DNA from: Xanthomonas sp. AM6 | Lineage (GTDB): Bacteria > Pseudomonadota > Gammaproteobacteria > Xanthomonadales > Xanthomonadaceae | Length of the DNA stretch: 64,000 nucleotides | Assembly: GCF_025665335.1 (NCBI RefSeq) | Contig: NZ_CP106869.1 | Location: 3,250,501-3,314,500, forward strand | Direction of reading: 5' to 3' | Part shown: piece by piece, positions 8,799-17,755 of the stretch | How the letters are laid out: every line of letters starts with the position of its first letter | How positions within the stretch are numbered: the first letter of the stretch is position 1 | Program-made: the position numbers and the translations under genes | The notes under the pieces: model-generated | Database searches by the model: none | What the model was told of the DNA's origin: nothing | The model's input: the letters and a program-made list of their open reading frames with translations, nothing else

Positions 8799-9338
8799 AT
8801 GTCCATCTGGAAAGATCAGGGTACCCCACGCAAGGATGGCCTGCCGCTGCCCGGCACGCCCGCCGCCACCGCCAACGAACCGCGCCCTGCCGCCGATCCG
8901 GTGGTCGGCGAGCCCGCCGCCGCGGTCGCCGCGGCCGCTCCCCTTCCCGCGCGCGCCGCTGCACCGGCGGCCAAGGAGTCGCTGATCGCCGCCGACATCA
9001 CCATCGAAGGCAAGATCGAAGGCACCGGCCACATCCGCATCGCCGGCAGGTTCAAGGGCGACGTCAACGTGCAGGGCGACCTGACCATCGAGACCGGCGC
9101 CAAGCTCAGCGGCGGCGTGCGCGCCAACAAGGTGACCATCGCCGGCGAACTGGAGGGCAACATCGAATCGGCGTCGCAGGTGGACCTGCTGGCGTCCGGC
9201 GCGCTGATCGGCGACGTCAAGGCCGGCTCGCTGACCGTGGCCGCGGGCTCGCGGATGCGCGGCCAGGCCGACTTCGGCTGGGAAGACGACAAGGGCCGCA
9301 AAGGCGGCAAGCCGACGGAGCCAGACGCCGGCGCATGA
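8799..9338 (+). CDS. Bactofilin (polymer-forming cytoskeletal protein)
   Basis: A 179-residue bactofilin. A Pro/Ala-rich, disordered N-terminal tail of about 65 residues leads into the family's beta-helical core. The core starts at SLIAADITIEGKIEGTGHIRIAG and continues with regular short strands (GDVNVQGDLTIETGAKLSGGV, GELEGNIESASQVDL). Bactofilins self-assemble without nucleotide and scaffold cell-shape or envelope enzymes. The C-terminal tail is charged. The stop overlaps the start of the next gene by four bases (ATGA), so the zinc-ribbon protein is translationally coupled and probably a partner. Confidence 0.92.
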   Translation: MSIWKDQGTPRKDGLPLPGTPAATANEPRPAADPVVGEPAAAVAAAAPLPARAAAPAAKESLIAADITIEGKIEGTGHIRIAGRFKGDVNVQGDLTIETGAKLSGGVRANKVTIAGELEGNIESASQVDLLASGALIGDVKAGSLTVAAGSRMRGQADFGWEDDKGRKGGKPTEPDAGA

Positions 9339-9703
9339 GCACGCCGCGTCCCGGCACCCCGGGGGCGACCCGGACCTGCCCGCACTGCAAGGCGACGATC
9401 CTGGAGAGCGCCAGCGTCTGCCCGGCCTGCAAGCACCACCTGCGCTTCGACTCAGCGGCGCTGCAGCAATCGGCGCCGACCGCGACGGTGCCGCTGCGCG
9501 TGCAGGGCACCATCCAGCATCCCGCCGACGGCACCGCGTGGGAGTACACGGTGGTGGTGACGATCCGCAACGGCCGCGGCGAGGAGATCAAGCGCCAGCT
9601 GGTCGGCGTCGGCGCGATGCTCGACGGCGAGGAGCGCAGCTTCACCCTGTCGGTGGAAGCGACCCAGGCCAAGGGTGGGGGCCGGCGTGGGACGAGGCAT
9701 TGA
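9335..9703 (+). CDS. Zinc-ribbon protein coupled to bactofilin
   Basis: This 122-residue protein has an N-terminal zinc ribbon, CPHCK...CPACK (two CxxC pairs, residues about 15-33). A beta-rich domain follows (VPLRVQGTIQHPADGTAWEYTVVVTIRN), and the tail is basic. There is no signal peptide or membrane helix. It overlaps the bactofilin gene by four bases, which argues for a shared function, perhaps as an adaptor of the filament. The enzymatic function, if any, is unknown. The stop codon is followed after four bases by a GGGATT heptamer tract. Confidence 0.75.
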   Translation: MSTPRPGTPGATRTCPHCKATILESASVCPACKHHLRFDSAALQQSAPTATVPLRVQGTIQHPADGTAWEYTVVVTIRNGRGEEIKRQLVGVGAMLDGEERSFTLSVEATQAKGGGRRGTRH

Positions 9704-9913
9704 TGCTGGGATTGGGGATTGGGGACTCGGGACGAAGCGTGGTCCCTCTCCCACCGGGAGAGGGATTGGGGTGAGGGTCCGGGCGCGCAGCGCGCGCACT
9801 CGCTGCACTGGCTGACGTACCCTCATCCGCCCCTGCGGGGCACCTTCTCCCGAGGGGAGAACGAAAAGTGGCTGCCCTCTCGCGTCAAGAGGTTGTGCGC
9901 GGCATTGCCGCGG
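9704..9913. repeat. Convergent junction with heptamer tract and terminator-like hairpins
   Basis: The 210 bases between the convergent zinc-ribbon and aidB genes begin with a GGGATTGGGGATTGGGGACT tract at 9708. A perfect hairpin, CCCTCTCCC-ACC-GGGAGAGGG, lies at 9744-9764. A second, inverted version of the same block is at about 9819-9861 (ACCCTCATCCGCCCCTGCGG, then TTCTCCCGAGGGGAGAA). The hairpins lack T-tracts but are placed as a bidirectional terminator. The 9744 hairpin recurs exactly after mutS at 52961. Confidence 0.75.
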
Positions 9914-11554
9914 TCAAGGCAGCACACGCGCCAGCAGTGCTTCCACCGGCACGTCCGCCTCCAGCGTGCCGAACGCCAGTCCGTGCGCGCCGGCCAGGCG
10001 GCTGCGCACGAACGCGTCGGCCGCGGGGCTGGCGCTGCGCAGCAGCAGTGCGGCCTGCAGCGCCAGTGCGATGCGTTCGGTGATGCGCCGCGCGGCGTAC
10101 TCGTCCACCTGCGCGTCGCCGGCCAGCGACATGCGCAACGCGTCCAGCGCCGCATCGTAGTGCGGGGTCGCGCCGGCCGCGGTTTCCAGCTCGGCCAGCA
10201 GCGCCGCCGCGCTGCGCGGTTCGCGCGCCAGCGCGCGCAGCACGTCCAGGCACTGGATGTTGCCGCTGCCCTCCCAGATCGAATTCAGCGGTGCCTGCCG
10301 GTACAGCCGCGGCAGGATCGATTCCTCCACGTAACCGGCGCCGCCCAGGCATTCCTGCGCTTCGTTGACGAAGGCCGGCGCGCGCTTGCACAGCCAGTAC
10401 TTGCCCAGCGCGGTGGCGATGCGCGCGAACGCGGCCTCGGCCGGGTCGCGCTCGGCCGCGTCCACCGCGCGCGCCACGCGCAGCGCGAACGCGGTGGCGG
10501 CCTCGGATTCGAGTGCCAGGTCGGCGAGCACGTTGCGCATCAGCGGCTGTTCCACCAGCGGCTTGCCGAACGCGACGCGGTGCCGCGCATGGTGCAGCGC
10601 CTGCGCCAAGGCCATGCGCATCTGCGCGGCGGCGGCGAGCATGCAGTCCAGCCGGGTCAGCATCACCATGCCGATGATGCTGGCCACGCCGCGCCCTTCC
10701 TCGCCGATGCGCTGCGCCCAGGCGCCGGCGAATTCCACCTCGCTGGACGCGTTGGACCAGTCGCCGAGCTTGTCCTTCAGCCGCATCAGCCGCAGCGCGT
10801 TGAGCCTGCCGTCGGGCAGCCGCCGCGGCAGCAGGAAGCAGCTCAGCCCGCCCGGGGCCTGCGCCAGCACCAGGAAGCCGTCGGACATCGGCGCGGAGAA
10901 GAACCACTTGTGCCCGACCAGCGCGTAGGCATCGTCGCGGCCCAGCGGCGTGGCGACGGTGGCGTTGCTGCGCACGTCCGAGCCGCCCTGCTTCTCGGTC
11001 ATGCCCATGCCCAGGGTGATACCGGCCTTGTCGGCGATCGGCACGTCGCGCGGATCGTAGTGCGGCGCGGCGGCCTTGTCCGCCCAGTCGCGCAGCGCCG
11101 GTGCCTGGCGCAGCACCGCAACCGCGGCATGGGTCATGGTCAGCGGGCAGCTGGTGCCGGCCTCGGCCTGGTGGTGCAGGTAGCTCAGCGCCGCCCGCGC
11201 CACGTGCGCACCCGGTTGCGGCGCGTGCCAGGACAGCCCGGCCACGCCGTGCGCCTTGGCCGCATCGAGCAACTGGTGATAGGCCGGATGGAACTCGACC
11301 GTGTCGATGCGCTGGCCGAAACGGTCGTGCGTGCGCAGCCGCGGCCGGTCGCGGTTGGCGTCGAAGCCGAGCCGGTACAGGGTGTCGCCGGCGAGCGCGC
11401 CGTAGGTGGCCAGCTGTGCGGCGAACGCGGTGCCGCCCTCGCGCGCCACCGCGGCGCGCAGCACCGCATCGTCGGCCCACAGGTCGCGCGGCTCGAACGG
11501 CGGCGGCTGGTTCTCGACCACGTGCGTGGCGAATGCGGGCAGGTCCGCTTGCAT
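9914..11554 (-). CDS. aidB: AidB-like acyl-CoA dehydrogenase family flavoprotein
   Basis: A 546-residue member of the acyl-CoA dehydrogenase superfamily, of the AidB branch rather than a metabolic dehydrogenase. The stretches TEKQGGSDVRSNATVATPL, HKWFFSAPMSDGFLVLAQAP and RLKDKLGDWSNASSEVEF match remembered E. coli AidB closely. So does the length, which exceeds the ~380 residues of ordinary members. AidB binds FAD and DNA and is linked to protection from alkylating agents. The ATG at 11554 is preceded by GGGAGA seven bases away; an upstream ATG at 11584 lacks one. It is divergent from the DNA repair operon at 11667, with only 112 bases between starts. Confidence 0.85.
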   Translation of the reverse strand: MQADLPAFATHVVENQPPPFEPRDLWADDAVLRAAVAREGGTAFAAQLATYGALAGDTLYRLGFDANRDRPRLRTHDRFGQRIDTVEFHPAYHQLLDAAKAHGVAGLSWHAPQPGAHVARAALSYLHHQAEAGTSCPLTMTHAAVAVLRQAPALRDWADKAAAPHYDPRDVPIADKAGITLGMGMTEKQGGSDVRSNATVATPLGRDDAYALVGHKWFFSAPMSDGFLVLAQAPGGLSCFLLPRRLPDGRLNALRLMRLKDKLGDWSNASSEVEFAGAWAQRIGEEGRGVASIIGMVMLTRLDCMLAAAAQMRMALAQALHHARHRVAFGKPLVEQPLMRNVLADLALESEAATAFALRVARAVDAAERDPAEAAFARIATALGKYWLCKRAPAFVNEAQECLGGAGYVEESILPRLYRQAPLNSIWEGSGNIQCLDVLRALAREPRSAAALLAELETAAGATPHYDAALDALRMSLAGDAQVDEYAARRITERIALALQAALLLRSASPAADAFVRSRLAGAHGLAFGTLEADVPVEALLARVLP

Positions 11555-11666
11555 GCATCTGTCTCCCAGAAACGCGTGCCGCATTGTGGCCGATCCGTGC
11601 CTGCGCGGCGAACCGTTCGGCCTGGATTCTCATCTCCTGCACACCGCCTTGGACACAGTGGCAGGC

Positions 11667-12671
11667 ATGCCAAAACCCGCTTCCCAGGACCTGATCGTGC
11701 TGCGCCCGGAAGGGCTGTACTGCCCCGCCGGCGACTTCCATATCGATCCCTGGCGCCCGGTGCCGCGCGCGGTCATCACCCATGGCCACGGCGACCACGC
11801 GCGCGCCGGCATGGGCGAATACCACTGCGCCGCGGCAGGCCTGCCGATCCTGCGCTGGCGGCTCGGCGAGCAGGCGTACCGCGCCTACGACTACGGCGAA
11901 CGCTTCGCGCTGGGCGCCGCGCAGGTGTCGCTGCATCCGGCCGGGCACGTGCTCGGCTCGGCGCAGGTGCGCGTCGAGGTCGACGGCGAGGTGTGGGTGG
12001 CCTCCGGCGACTACAAGCGCCAGCCCGACCCGACCTGCGCGGCGTTCGAGGTGGTGCGCTGCGACACCTTCATCACCGAGGCCACCTTCGGCCTGCCGGT
12101 GTACCGCTGGCCGGACACCGCCGCGGTGGCGCGCGAGATCGTCGCCTGGCGCCGCGAGTGCGCCGCGCGTGGCGAGGCCGCGGTGCTGTTCTGCTACGCG
12201 CTGGGCAAGGCGCAGCGGGTGCTGGCCGAACTGCAGCCGTGGGACGACCAGCCGGCGCTGCTGCATGGCGCGGTCGCCGCCGGCGTGGCGGTGTACCGGC
12301 AGGCCGGGGTGGCGATGCTCGACACGCAGCCGGTCGCCGAACTGGACAAGCGCGCCGACTACGCCGGGCAACTGGTGCTGGCGCCGCCGTCGGCCGCGGG
12401 CAGCCCGTGGCTGCGCCGCTTCCGCCATGCGCAGCTCGGCTTCGCCTCCGGCTGGATGCGCCTGCGCGGCAACCGCCGCCGGCGCAACTACGACCGCGGC
12501 TTCGTGGTCTCCGACCATGCCGACTGGCCCGACCTGCTGCGCACCATCGCCGAGACCGGCGCGCAGCGGGTCATCGCCACGCACGGCAATACCGACGCGA
12601 TCATCCGCGCGCTGAACGAGCGCGGCGTCGCCGCCGAGGCGTTCCGTACCGACTACGGTGCCGAGGAATGA
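11667..12671 (+). CDS. Ligase-associated DNA exonuclease (metallo-beta-lactamase fold)
   Basis: A 334-residue protein of the metallo-beta-lactamase/beta-CASP-like family known as the ligase-associated exonuclease. The metal motif HGHGDH occupies residues 39-44 (THGHGDHA), and later family motifs HPAGHVLGSAQ and SDHADW are present. In Pseudomonas the homologue is the Exo of a four-gene repair operon with MPE, Lhr-Core helicase and an ATP-dependent ligase; the same set follows here. The ATG at 11667 begins the family's usual N-terminus. The stop overlaps the ligase start by four bases. It probably trims DNA ends before ligation. Confidence 0.9.
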   Translation: MPKPASQDLIVLRPEGLYCPAGDFHIDPWRPVPRAVITHGHGDHARAGMGEYHCAAAGLPILRWRLGEQAYRAYDYGERFALGAAQVSLHPAGHVLGSAQVRVEVDGEVWVASGDYKRQPDPTCAAFEVVRCDTFITEATFGLPVYRWPDTAAVAREIVAWRRECAARGEAAVLFCYALGKAQRVLAELQPWDDQPALLHGAVAAGVAVYRQAGVAMLDTQPVAELDKRADYAGQLVLAPPSAAGSPWLRRFRHAQLGFASGWMRLRGNRRRRNYDRGFVVSDHADWPDLLRTIAETGAQRVIATHGNTDAIIRALNERGVAAEAFRTDYGAEE

Positions 12672-14260
12672 AACACTTCGCCGCGCTGTACCGGCAGCTG
12701 GACCAGAGCACCGCGACGCTGGACAAGCGCGCCGCGCTGGTCGCGTACTTCGAGCAGGCGCCGCCGGCCGACGCGGCGTGGGCGATCTGGTTGCTGAGCG
12801 GCGGCAAGCTGCGGCGCATCGCCAACACCCGCGAACTGCGCGAGTGGATCGCGCAGGAAAGCGGCTTGCCCGGCTGGCTGGTCGACGACAGCTACGACCA
12901 CGTTGGCGATCTCGCCGAAACCCTCACCCTGCTGCTGGACGATCCGGCCGAGACCTCCGATCCGGCGCCGCTGCGCGACTGGATCGAGGAACGCCTGCTG
13001 CCGGTGGCCGCGCAGGACGAGGCCGCGCGCCACGCCGCAGTGCTGGCCGGCTGGCGCAGCCTGGATTTCGACGAGCGCCTGCTGTTCAACAAGCTGCTGA
13101 CCGGCGCGCTGCGCGTGGGCGTGTCGCAGCGGCTGGTGCAGCAGGCGCTGGCGGCGATGTCGGGGATCGACATCGCGCGCATCGCCCAGCGCATGCTCGG
13201 CGCGTGGTCGCCGACCCCGGCCGCGCTGGAGGACCTGCTCTCGCACGAGGTGCTGGCCAGCGACCGCCAGCAGCCCTACCCGTTCTTCCTGGCCTCGCCG
13301 CTGGAAAACGAGGTCGCCACGCTCGGCGCGATCGACGACTGGCAACTGGAATGGAAATGGGACGGCATCCGCCTGCAGCTGATCCGCCGCGACGGCGAGG
13401 TGGCGCTGTGGTCGCGCGGCGAGGAACGCCTGGACGGCCGCTTCCCGGAAATCGAGACGGCCGCGGCCACGCTGCCGCGCGATGCGGTGATCGACGGCGA
13501 ACTGCTGGGCTGGCGCGAGGGCGACACCGCGCCGCTGCCGTTCACCGCGCTGCAGACCCGCATCCAGCGGCGCAAGCCCGGCGCCAAGACGCTGGCCGAC
13601 ACGCCGGCGCGGGTGCTCGCCTACGACCTGCTGGAACTGGACGGAGTCGACCTGCGCGAACAGCCGCTGGCGCAGCGCCGCGCGCAGCTGCAGGACTTGC
13701 TCGACGCGCACGCCGATCCGCGCATCGTGCTGTCGCCGCAGGTGCAGGCCGCGAGCTGGGAGGCGGCGGCGACGCTGCGCGAGGAGGCGCGCGAGCGCGG
13801 CGTGGAAGGGCTGATGCTCAAGCGCGCGTCCTCGCCCTACCAGTCCGGGCGCCGCCGCGGCGACTGGTGGAAGTGGAAGATCGAACCGCTGACCATCGAC
13901 GCGGTGCTGCTGTACGCGCAGGCCGGCCACGGCCGCCGCAGCACGCTGTACACCGACTACACCTTCGGCCTGTGGGACGGCGAACAGCTGGTGCCGGTGG
14001 CCAAGGCGTATTCGGGCCTGGACGACAGCGAGATCCTGGCCCTGGACCGCTGGATCCGCGCGCACACCACCGAGCGCTTCGGTCCGGTGCGCGCGGTGAC
14101 GCCGTACCACGTGTTCGAACTCGGCTTCGAGGCGGTGAACAAGAGCAGCCGGCACAAGTCGGGCATCGCGGTGCGCTTTCCGCGCATCCTGCGCTGGCGC
14201 CACGACAAGCCGTTCGCCGAGGCCGACCGGCTCGCCACGCTGCAGGCGCTGGCGCGATGA
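12668..14260 (+). CDS. ATP-dependent DNA ligase
   Basis: A 530-residue ATP-dependent ligase, distinct from the essential NAD-dependent LigA. An N-terminal helical DNA-binding domain (residues 1-200) precedes the nucleotidyltransferase core with lysine Lys230 in KWDG. The later motifs VIDGELL, EGLMLKRASSPYQSGRR and WWKWK (motif V) are followed by an OB-fold. There is no LigD polymerase or nuclease domain. Its ATGA overlaps the exonuclease stop and its own stop overlaps the helicase start, so the operon is tightly coupled. It presumably seals breaks processed by its neighbours. Confidence 0.92.
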   Translation: MKHFAALYRQLDQSTATLDKRAALVAYFEQAPPADAAWAIWLLSGGKLRRIANTRELREWIAQESGLPGWLVDDSYDHVGDLAETLTLLLDDPAETSDPAPLRDWIEERLLPVAAQDEAARHAAVLAGWRSLDFDERLLFNKLLTGALRVGVSQRLVQQALAAMSGIDIARIAQRMLGAWSPTPAALEDLLSHEVLASDRQQPYPFFLASPLENEVATLGAIDDWQLEWKWDGIRLQLIRRDGEVALWSRGEERLDGRFPEIETAAATLPRDAVIDGELLGWREGDTAPLPFTALQTRIQRRKPGAKTLADTPARVLAYDLLELDGVDLREQPLAQRRAQLQDLLDAHADPRIVLSPQVQAASWEAAATLREEARERGVEGLMLKRASSPYQSGRRRGDWWKWKIEPLTIDAVLLYAQAGHGRRSTLYTDYTFGLWDGEQLVPVAKAYSGLDDSEILALDRWIRAHTTERFGPVRAVTPYHVFELGFEAVNKSSRHKSGIAVRFPRILRWRHDKPFAEADRLATLQALAR

Positions 14261-16800
14261 CCCCGGCGCAGGCGCGCAAGCGCCCGGCCGACGCGCCGCT
14301 GTACGCCTGGTTCGCCGCGCAGGGATGGCGGCCGCTGCCGTTCCAGCGCGCGCTGTGGCGGCACTATCTGGACGGCGGTTCCGGACTGCTGCACACGCCC
14401 ACCGGCAGCGGCAAGACCCTGGCCGCATTCGGCGGCCCGCTGCTGGAAGGCCTGCGCGACCAGGCCGCGCAGCAGGCCGCCGCGCGCAAAGCGCCGCGCC
14501 GCAGCAAGGCCGCCGCCAGCGCGAGCAAGTCGGCGCCGACCACGCGTGCGCGCCGGCAGGCGCAGCGCGACCTGAAGGTGCTGTGGATCACCCCGCTGCG
14601 CGCGCTCGCCGCCGACACCGTGCGCGCGCTGCGCGAACCGGCGCAGGCGCTGGGCCTGGACTGGCAGATCGGCGTGCGCACCGGCGACGCCAGCGCGCGC
14701 GACAAGCGCCTGGCGCGCAGCGGCAAGCTCGACGCGCTGGTGACCACGCCCGAATCGCTGGCGCTGCTGCTGTCCTATCCGGACACCGCGCCGCAGCTGG
14801 CGACGCTGCGCTGCGTGATCGTCGACGAATGGCACGAACTGCTCGGCAACAAGCGCGGCGTGCTGCTGCAGCTGTGCCTGGCGCGGCTGCGCGCCTGGGC
14901 GCCGGCGCTGCGCATCTGGGGCCTGTCGGCCACGCTCGGCAACCTGGACGAGGCGCGCGACGTGCTGCTGCCGCACGTGCCGGATGCGCCGATCGTGGCC
15001 GGGGTCAAGCCGCGCACGCTGACCCTGGAGACGCTGGCGCCGGCCAGCGGCGAGCGCTTCCCGTGGGCCGGCCACCTGGGCCTGGCGCAGTTGCCGCGGG
15101 TGCTGGAAAAACTGTTCGCGGTGCGCACCAGCCTGCTGTTCACCAACACCCGCGCGCAGGCCGAACTGTGGCACCAGGCGCTGGACTCGGTGTGGCCGGA
15201 AGACACGCAGACCCTGGCGCTGCACCACGGCTCGCTGGATCCGGCGCTGCGCAGCGCCGCCGAGCAGGGCCTGCGCGACGGCAGCCTGCGCTGCGTGGTC
15301 GCGACCTCCAGCCTGGACCTGGGCGTGGATTTCCCGGCGGTCGACCAGGTGCTGCAGATCGGCAGCCCGAAAGGCGTGGCGCGGCTGCTGCAGCGCGCCG
15401 GCCGCGCCAAGCACCGCCCCGGTGAGGCCGGCCACGTGCTGTGCGTGCCCACGCACGCGCTGGAGCTGGTCGAGTACGCCGCCGCGCGCCGCGCCATCGC
15501 CCACGGCCGCATCGAATCGCGCCCGTCGCCGCGGCTGTCGCTGGACGTGCTGGCGCAGCACTGCGTGAGCTGCGCGCTGGGCGGCGGGTTCCGCGCCGAT
15601 GCGCTGCTGGCCGAAGTGCGCGGCACCGCCGCGTTCGCCGCGCTCGACGCGGCCACCTGGAATGCGGTGCTGGAGTTCATCGTGCAGGGCGGCCGCGCGC
15701 TGGCGCAGTATCCGGACTACCGCAAGGTGGTGCGCGACGACGACGGCGTGTACCGCGTGCACGACCGCCGCATCGCGCTGCGCCATCGCCTGTCGATCGG
15801 CACCATCACCAGCGACGGCAGCGTCGCGGTGCGCTTCCTGCGCGGCGGCCGGCTCGGCGCGGTGGAAGAGCAGTTCGTCGGCCGCCTGCGCCGCGGCGAC
15901 CGCTTCCAGTTCGCCGGGCGCATGCTGGAGCTGGTGCGGCTGGAAGACATGACCGCCTACGTGCGCCTGGCCAAGGGCGGCGACGGCACCGTGCCGAAAT
16001 GGATGGGCGGGCGCATGCCGCTGTCCTCGGCGCTGGCGCACGAAGTGGAGGCGGTGTTCGCCGAACCGCGCGGCGAGGAAGAACTGCGCGCCTTGGCGCC
16101 GCTGCTCGGCCTGCAGCGCGCGTTGTCGGCGTTGCCGTCGCCGCAGCGGCTGCTGGTGGAAAGCGTGCGCGCCCGCGACGGCCGCCACGTGTTCGTGTAT
16201 CCGTTCGCCGGGCGCCAGGTGCACGAAGGCCTGGCCGCGCTGCTGGCGCTGCGCTGGGGCCGGCATCAACGCAACACCTTCAGCTTCGCCGCCAACGACT
16301 ACGGTTTCGTGCTGTCGCCGGCGCAGGAAGTGGCGCCCGATGCGGCGCTGCTGCGCGCGCTGCTCAGCCCCGCGCAGCTGTTCGAGGACCTGCGCGAGAG
16401 CCTCAACCTGGGCGAACTGGCGCGGCGCCAGTTCCGCGAGATCGCGCGCGTGTCCGGCCTGCTGCCGCCCAGCCTGCCCGGCGGCACGCCGCGCAGCCTG
16501 CGCCAGCTGCAGGCCTCCAGCGGCCTGCTGTACGACGTGCTGAGCCGTTTCGATCCCGAACATCTGTTGCTGGCGCAGGCCGAACGCGAAGTGCTGCAGG
16601 GCGAGATGGAACTGACCCGGCTCGCCGCCACGCTGCACGACTGCGCCGCGCGCGAACTGGCGCTGCGCACGCCGCGCAGCCTGACCCCGCTGTCGTTCCC
16701 GCTGTGGGCCGAGAGCATCCGCGGCCAGCTCAGCACCGAGGACTGGAAGGCGCGGGTGATGCGCGCCGCCGCACAGCTGGAACAACGCCATGCCCGCTGA
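14257..16800 (+). CDS. Ligase-associated DEXH-box helicase (Lhr-Core type)
   Basis: An 847-residue superfamily 2 helicase. Walker A is TPTGSGKT (Lys53), the Walker B is DEWH (190-193) and motif III is SATLGN. The C-terminal RecA domain carries TSSLDLGVDFPAVDQVLQIG and QRAGRAKHR. It is followed by the winged-helix and Lhr-specific domain of the Lhr-Core. A Lys/Ala-rich insertion of about 45 residues (around 75-105) is unusual. Length matches Lhr-Core, not full-length Lhr. Family members translocate 3' to 5' on DNA. It is coupled by four-base overlap upstream and by an 11-base overlap with pdeM downstream. Confidence 0.92.
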   Translation: MTPAQARKRPADAPLYAWFAAQGWRPLPFQRALWRHYLDGGSGLLHTPTGSGKTLAAFGGPLLEGLRDQAAQQAAARKAPRRSKAAASASKSAPTTRARRQAQRDLKVLWITPLRALAADTVRALREPAQALGLDWQIGVRTGDASARDKRLARSGKLDALVTTPESLALLLSYPDTAPQLATLRCVIVDEWHELLGNKRGVLLQLCLARLRAWAPALRIWGLSATLGNLDEARDVLLPHVPDAPIVAGVKPRTLTLETLAPASGERFPWAGHLGLAQLPRVLEKLFAVRTSLLFTNTRAQAELWHQALDSVWPEDTQTLALHHGSLDPALRSAAEQGLRDGSLRCVVATSSLDLGVDFPAVDQVLQIGSPKGVARLLQRAGRAKHRPGEAGHVLCVPTHALELVEYAAARRAIAHGRIESRPSPRLSLDVLAQHCVSCALGGGFRADALLAEVRGTAAFAALDAATWNAVLEFIVQGGRALAQYPDYRKVVRDDDGVYRVHDRRIALRHRLSIGTITSDGSVAVRFLRGGRLGAVEEQFVGRLRRGDRFQFAGRMLELVRLEDMTAYVRLAKGGDGTVPKWMGGRMPLSSALAHEVEAVFAEPRGEEELRALAPLLGLQRALSALPSPQRLLVESVRARDGRHVFVYPFAGRQVHEGLAALLALRWGRHQRNTFSFAANDYGFVLSPAQEVAPDAALLRALLSPAQLFEDLRESLNLGELARRQFREIARVSGLLPPSLPGGTPRSLRQLQASSGLLYDVLSRFDPEHLLLAQAEREVLQGEMELTRLAATLHDCAARELALRTPRSLTPLSFPLWAESIRGQLSTEDWKARVMRAAAQLEQRHAR

Positions 16801-17440
16801 GCTGACCTGGACCCTGGCCGGCGAGCCGATGACCCTGCTCGGCGAGCGCGCGCTGTACTGGCCGGCGCGGCGGCGGCTGCTGATCGCCGACCTGCACCTG
16901 GGCAAGGCCGACGTGTTCCGCCGCGCGGGCATCGGCCTGCCCAGCGGCGGCACCGCGTTCGACCTGCAACGTCTTGCCGCGCTGGTGCAGGCGCAGGCCG
17001 CGCAGGAACTGTGGATCCTCGGCGACGTGCTGCACGGCGCCGCGCCCGCAGCGGCCTGGCAACGGCACTGGCACGACTGGCGCACGGCGCATCCGCAACT
17101 GCGCGTGGCCGCGATCTCGGGCAACCACGACCGCGCGCTGGCGAGTGCCGGACTGGACATCGCGTTGCTGGGCGAACAGGTGGAGGACGGCCCCTTCGTG
17201 CTGCGCCACGATCCGCTGCCGGGCGCGCATCTGCACGTGCTGTGCGGCCACCTGCATCCGCTGGCCAAGCTGCCGGACATGCGCCCGCGCTGGCCGGCGT
17301 TCTGGCTGCGCGAGCGGATGACGGTGCTGCCCGCGTTCTCGCACTTCACCGCCGGCGTGGTCCCGGTCCTGGAGACAGGCGAACGCCTGGTCGCCTGCGT
17401 CGAAGGCGAGCCGCTGGCGCTGCCGGTGGCCGCGCCGTAG
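16790..17440 (+). CDS. pdeM: Ligase-associated DNA damage response endonuclease PdeM
   Basis: A 216-residue binuclear metallophosphoesterase. Metal ligands are visible in order: DLHLGK (Asp34, His36), GDVLHG (Asp79), GNHDR (112-115) and CGHLHP. The Pseudomonas putida homologue (MPE) is a manganese-dependent DNA endonuclease encoded in the same four-gene cluster. The start lies inside the helicase gene and is followed by no further repair gene. After the stop comes a REP-containing spacer shared with the convergent monooxygenase gene. Confidence 0.92.
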   Translation: MPAELTWTLAGEPMTLLGERALYWPARRRLLIADLHLGKADVFRRAGIGLPSGGTAFDLQRLAALVQAQAAQELWILGDVLHGAAPAAAWQRHWHDWRTAHPQLRVAAISGNHDRALASAGLDIALLGEQVEDGPFVLRHDPLPGAHLHVLCGHLHPLAKLPDMRPRWPAFWLRERMTVLPAFSHFTAGVVPVLETGERLVACVEGEPLALPVAAP

Positions 17441-17755
17441 CGGCAGGAGCCGGCCAAGCCATCCCGGCGAGTCGCGATTCCTGCAGGAGCGCTTCAGCCC
17501 CGACGCTCTACCGAACCAGGCATCGGGGTCGAAGCCATCTCGGGGAAAATCGCTGCGCCAGTCGCGCCGTCCCTTGCGGACATGCCCGCAAGCCTGCCGG
17601 ATCGATCGCGCCGGTTGCCGAACCATCTCTTCGGACGAGGTCTGTGCAGGAAAAGCTTCAGACCGACCATTTTTATCGGCAAGGCGGTCGGGGCTGAAGC
17701 CCCTCCTACAGAAAGCGCCGGCACTGCGGCGCACGATTGCATCGAACGCTGGCGC
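17441..17755. other. Convergent spacer with two REP relics
   Basis: The 315 bases between pdeM and the monooxygenase contain a REP copy at 17482-17504 (CTGCAGGAGCGCTTCAGCCC). An inverted copy at 17687-17711 reads GTCGGGGCTGAAGCCCCTCC. The sequence between looks like decayed REP units. No gene is seen. Confidence 0.75.

Noticed and set aside
9914-11554. Metabolic isovaleryl-CoA dehydrogenase
   Set aside because: Length (546 residues) and motifs such as HKWFFSAPMSD and RLKDKLG point to the AidB branch.
9719-12667. N-terminal extension of the DNA ligase frame by about 980 codons
   Set aside because: The extension is antisense to aidB and overlaps the exonuclease gene. The real ATG at 12668 overlaps the exonuclease stop and gives the family N-terminus.
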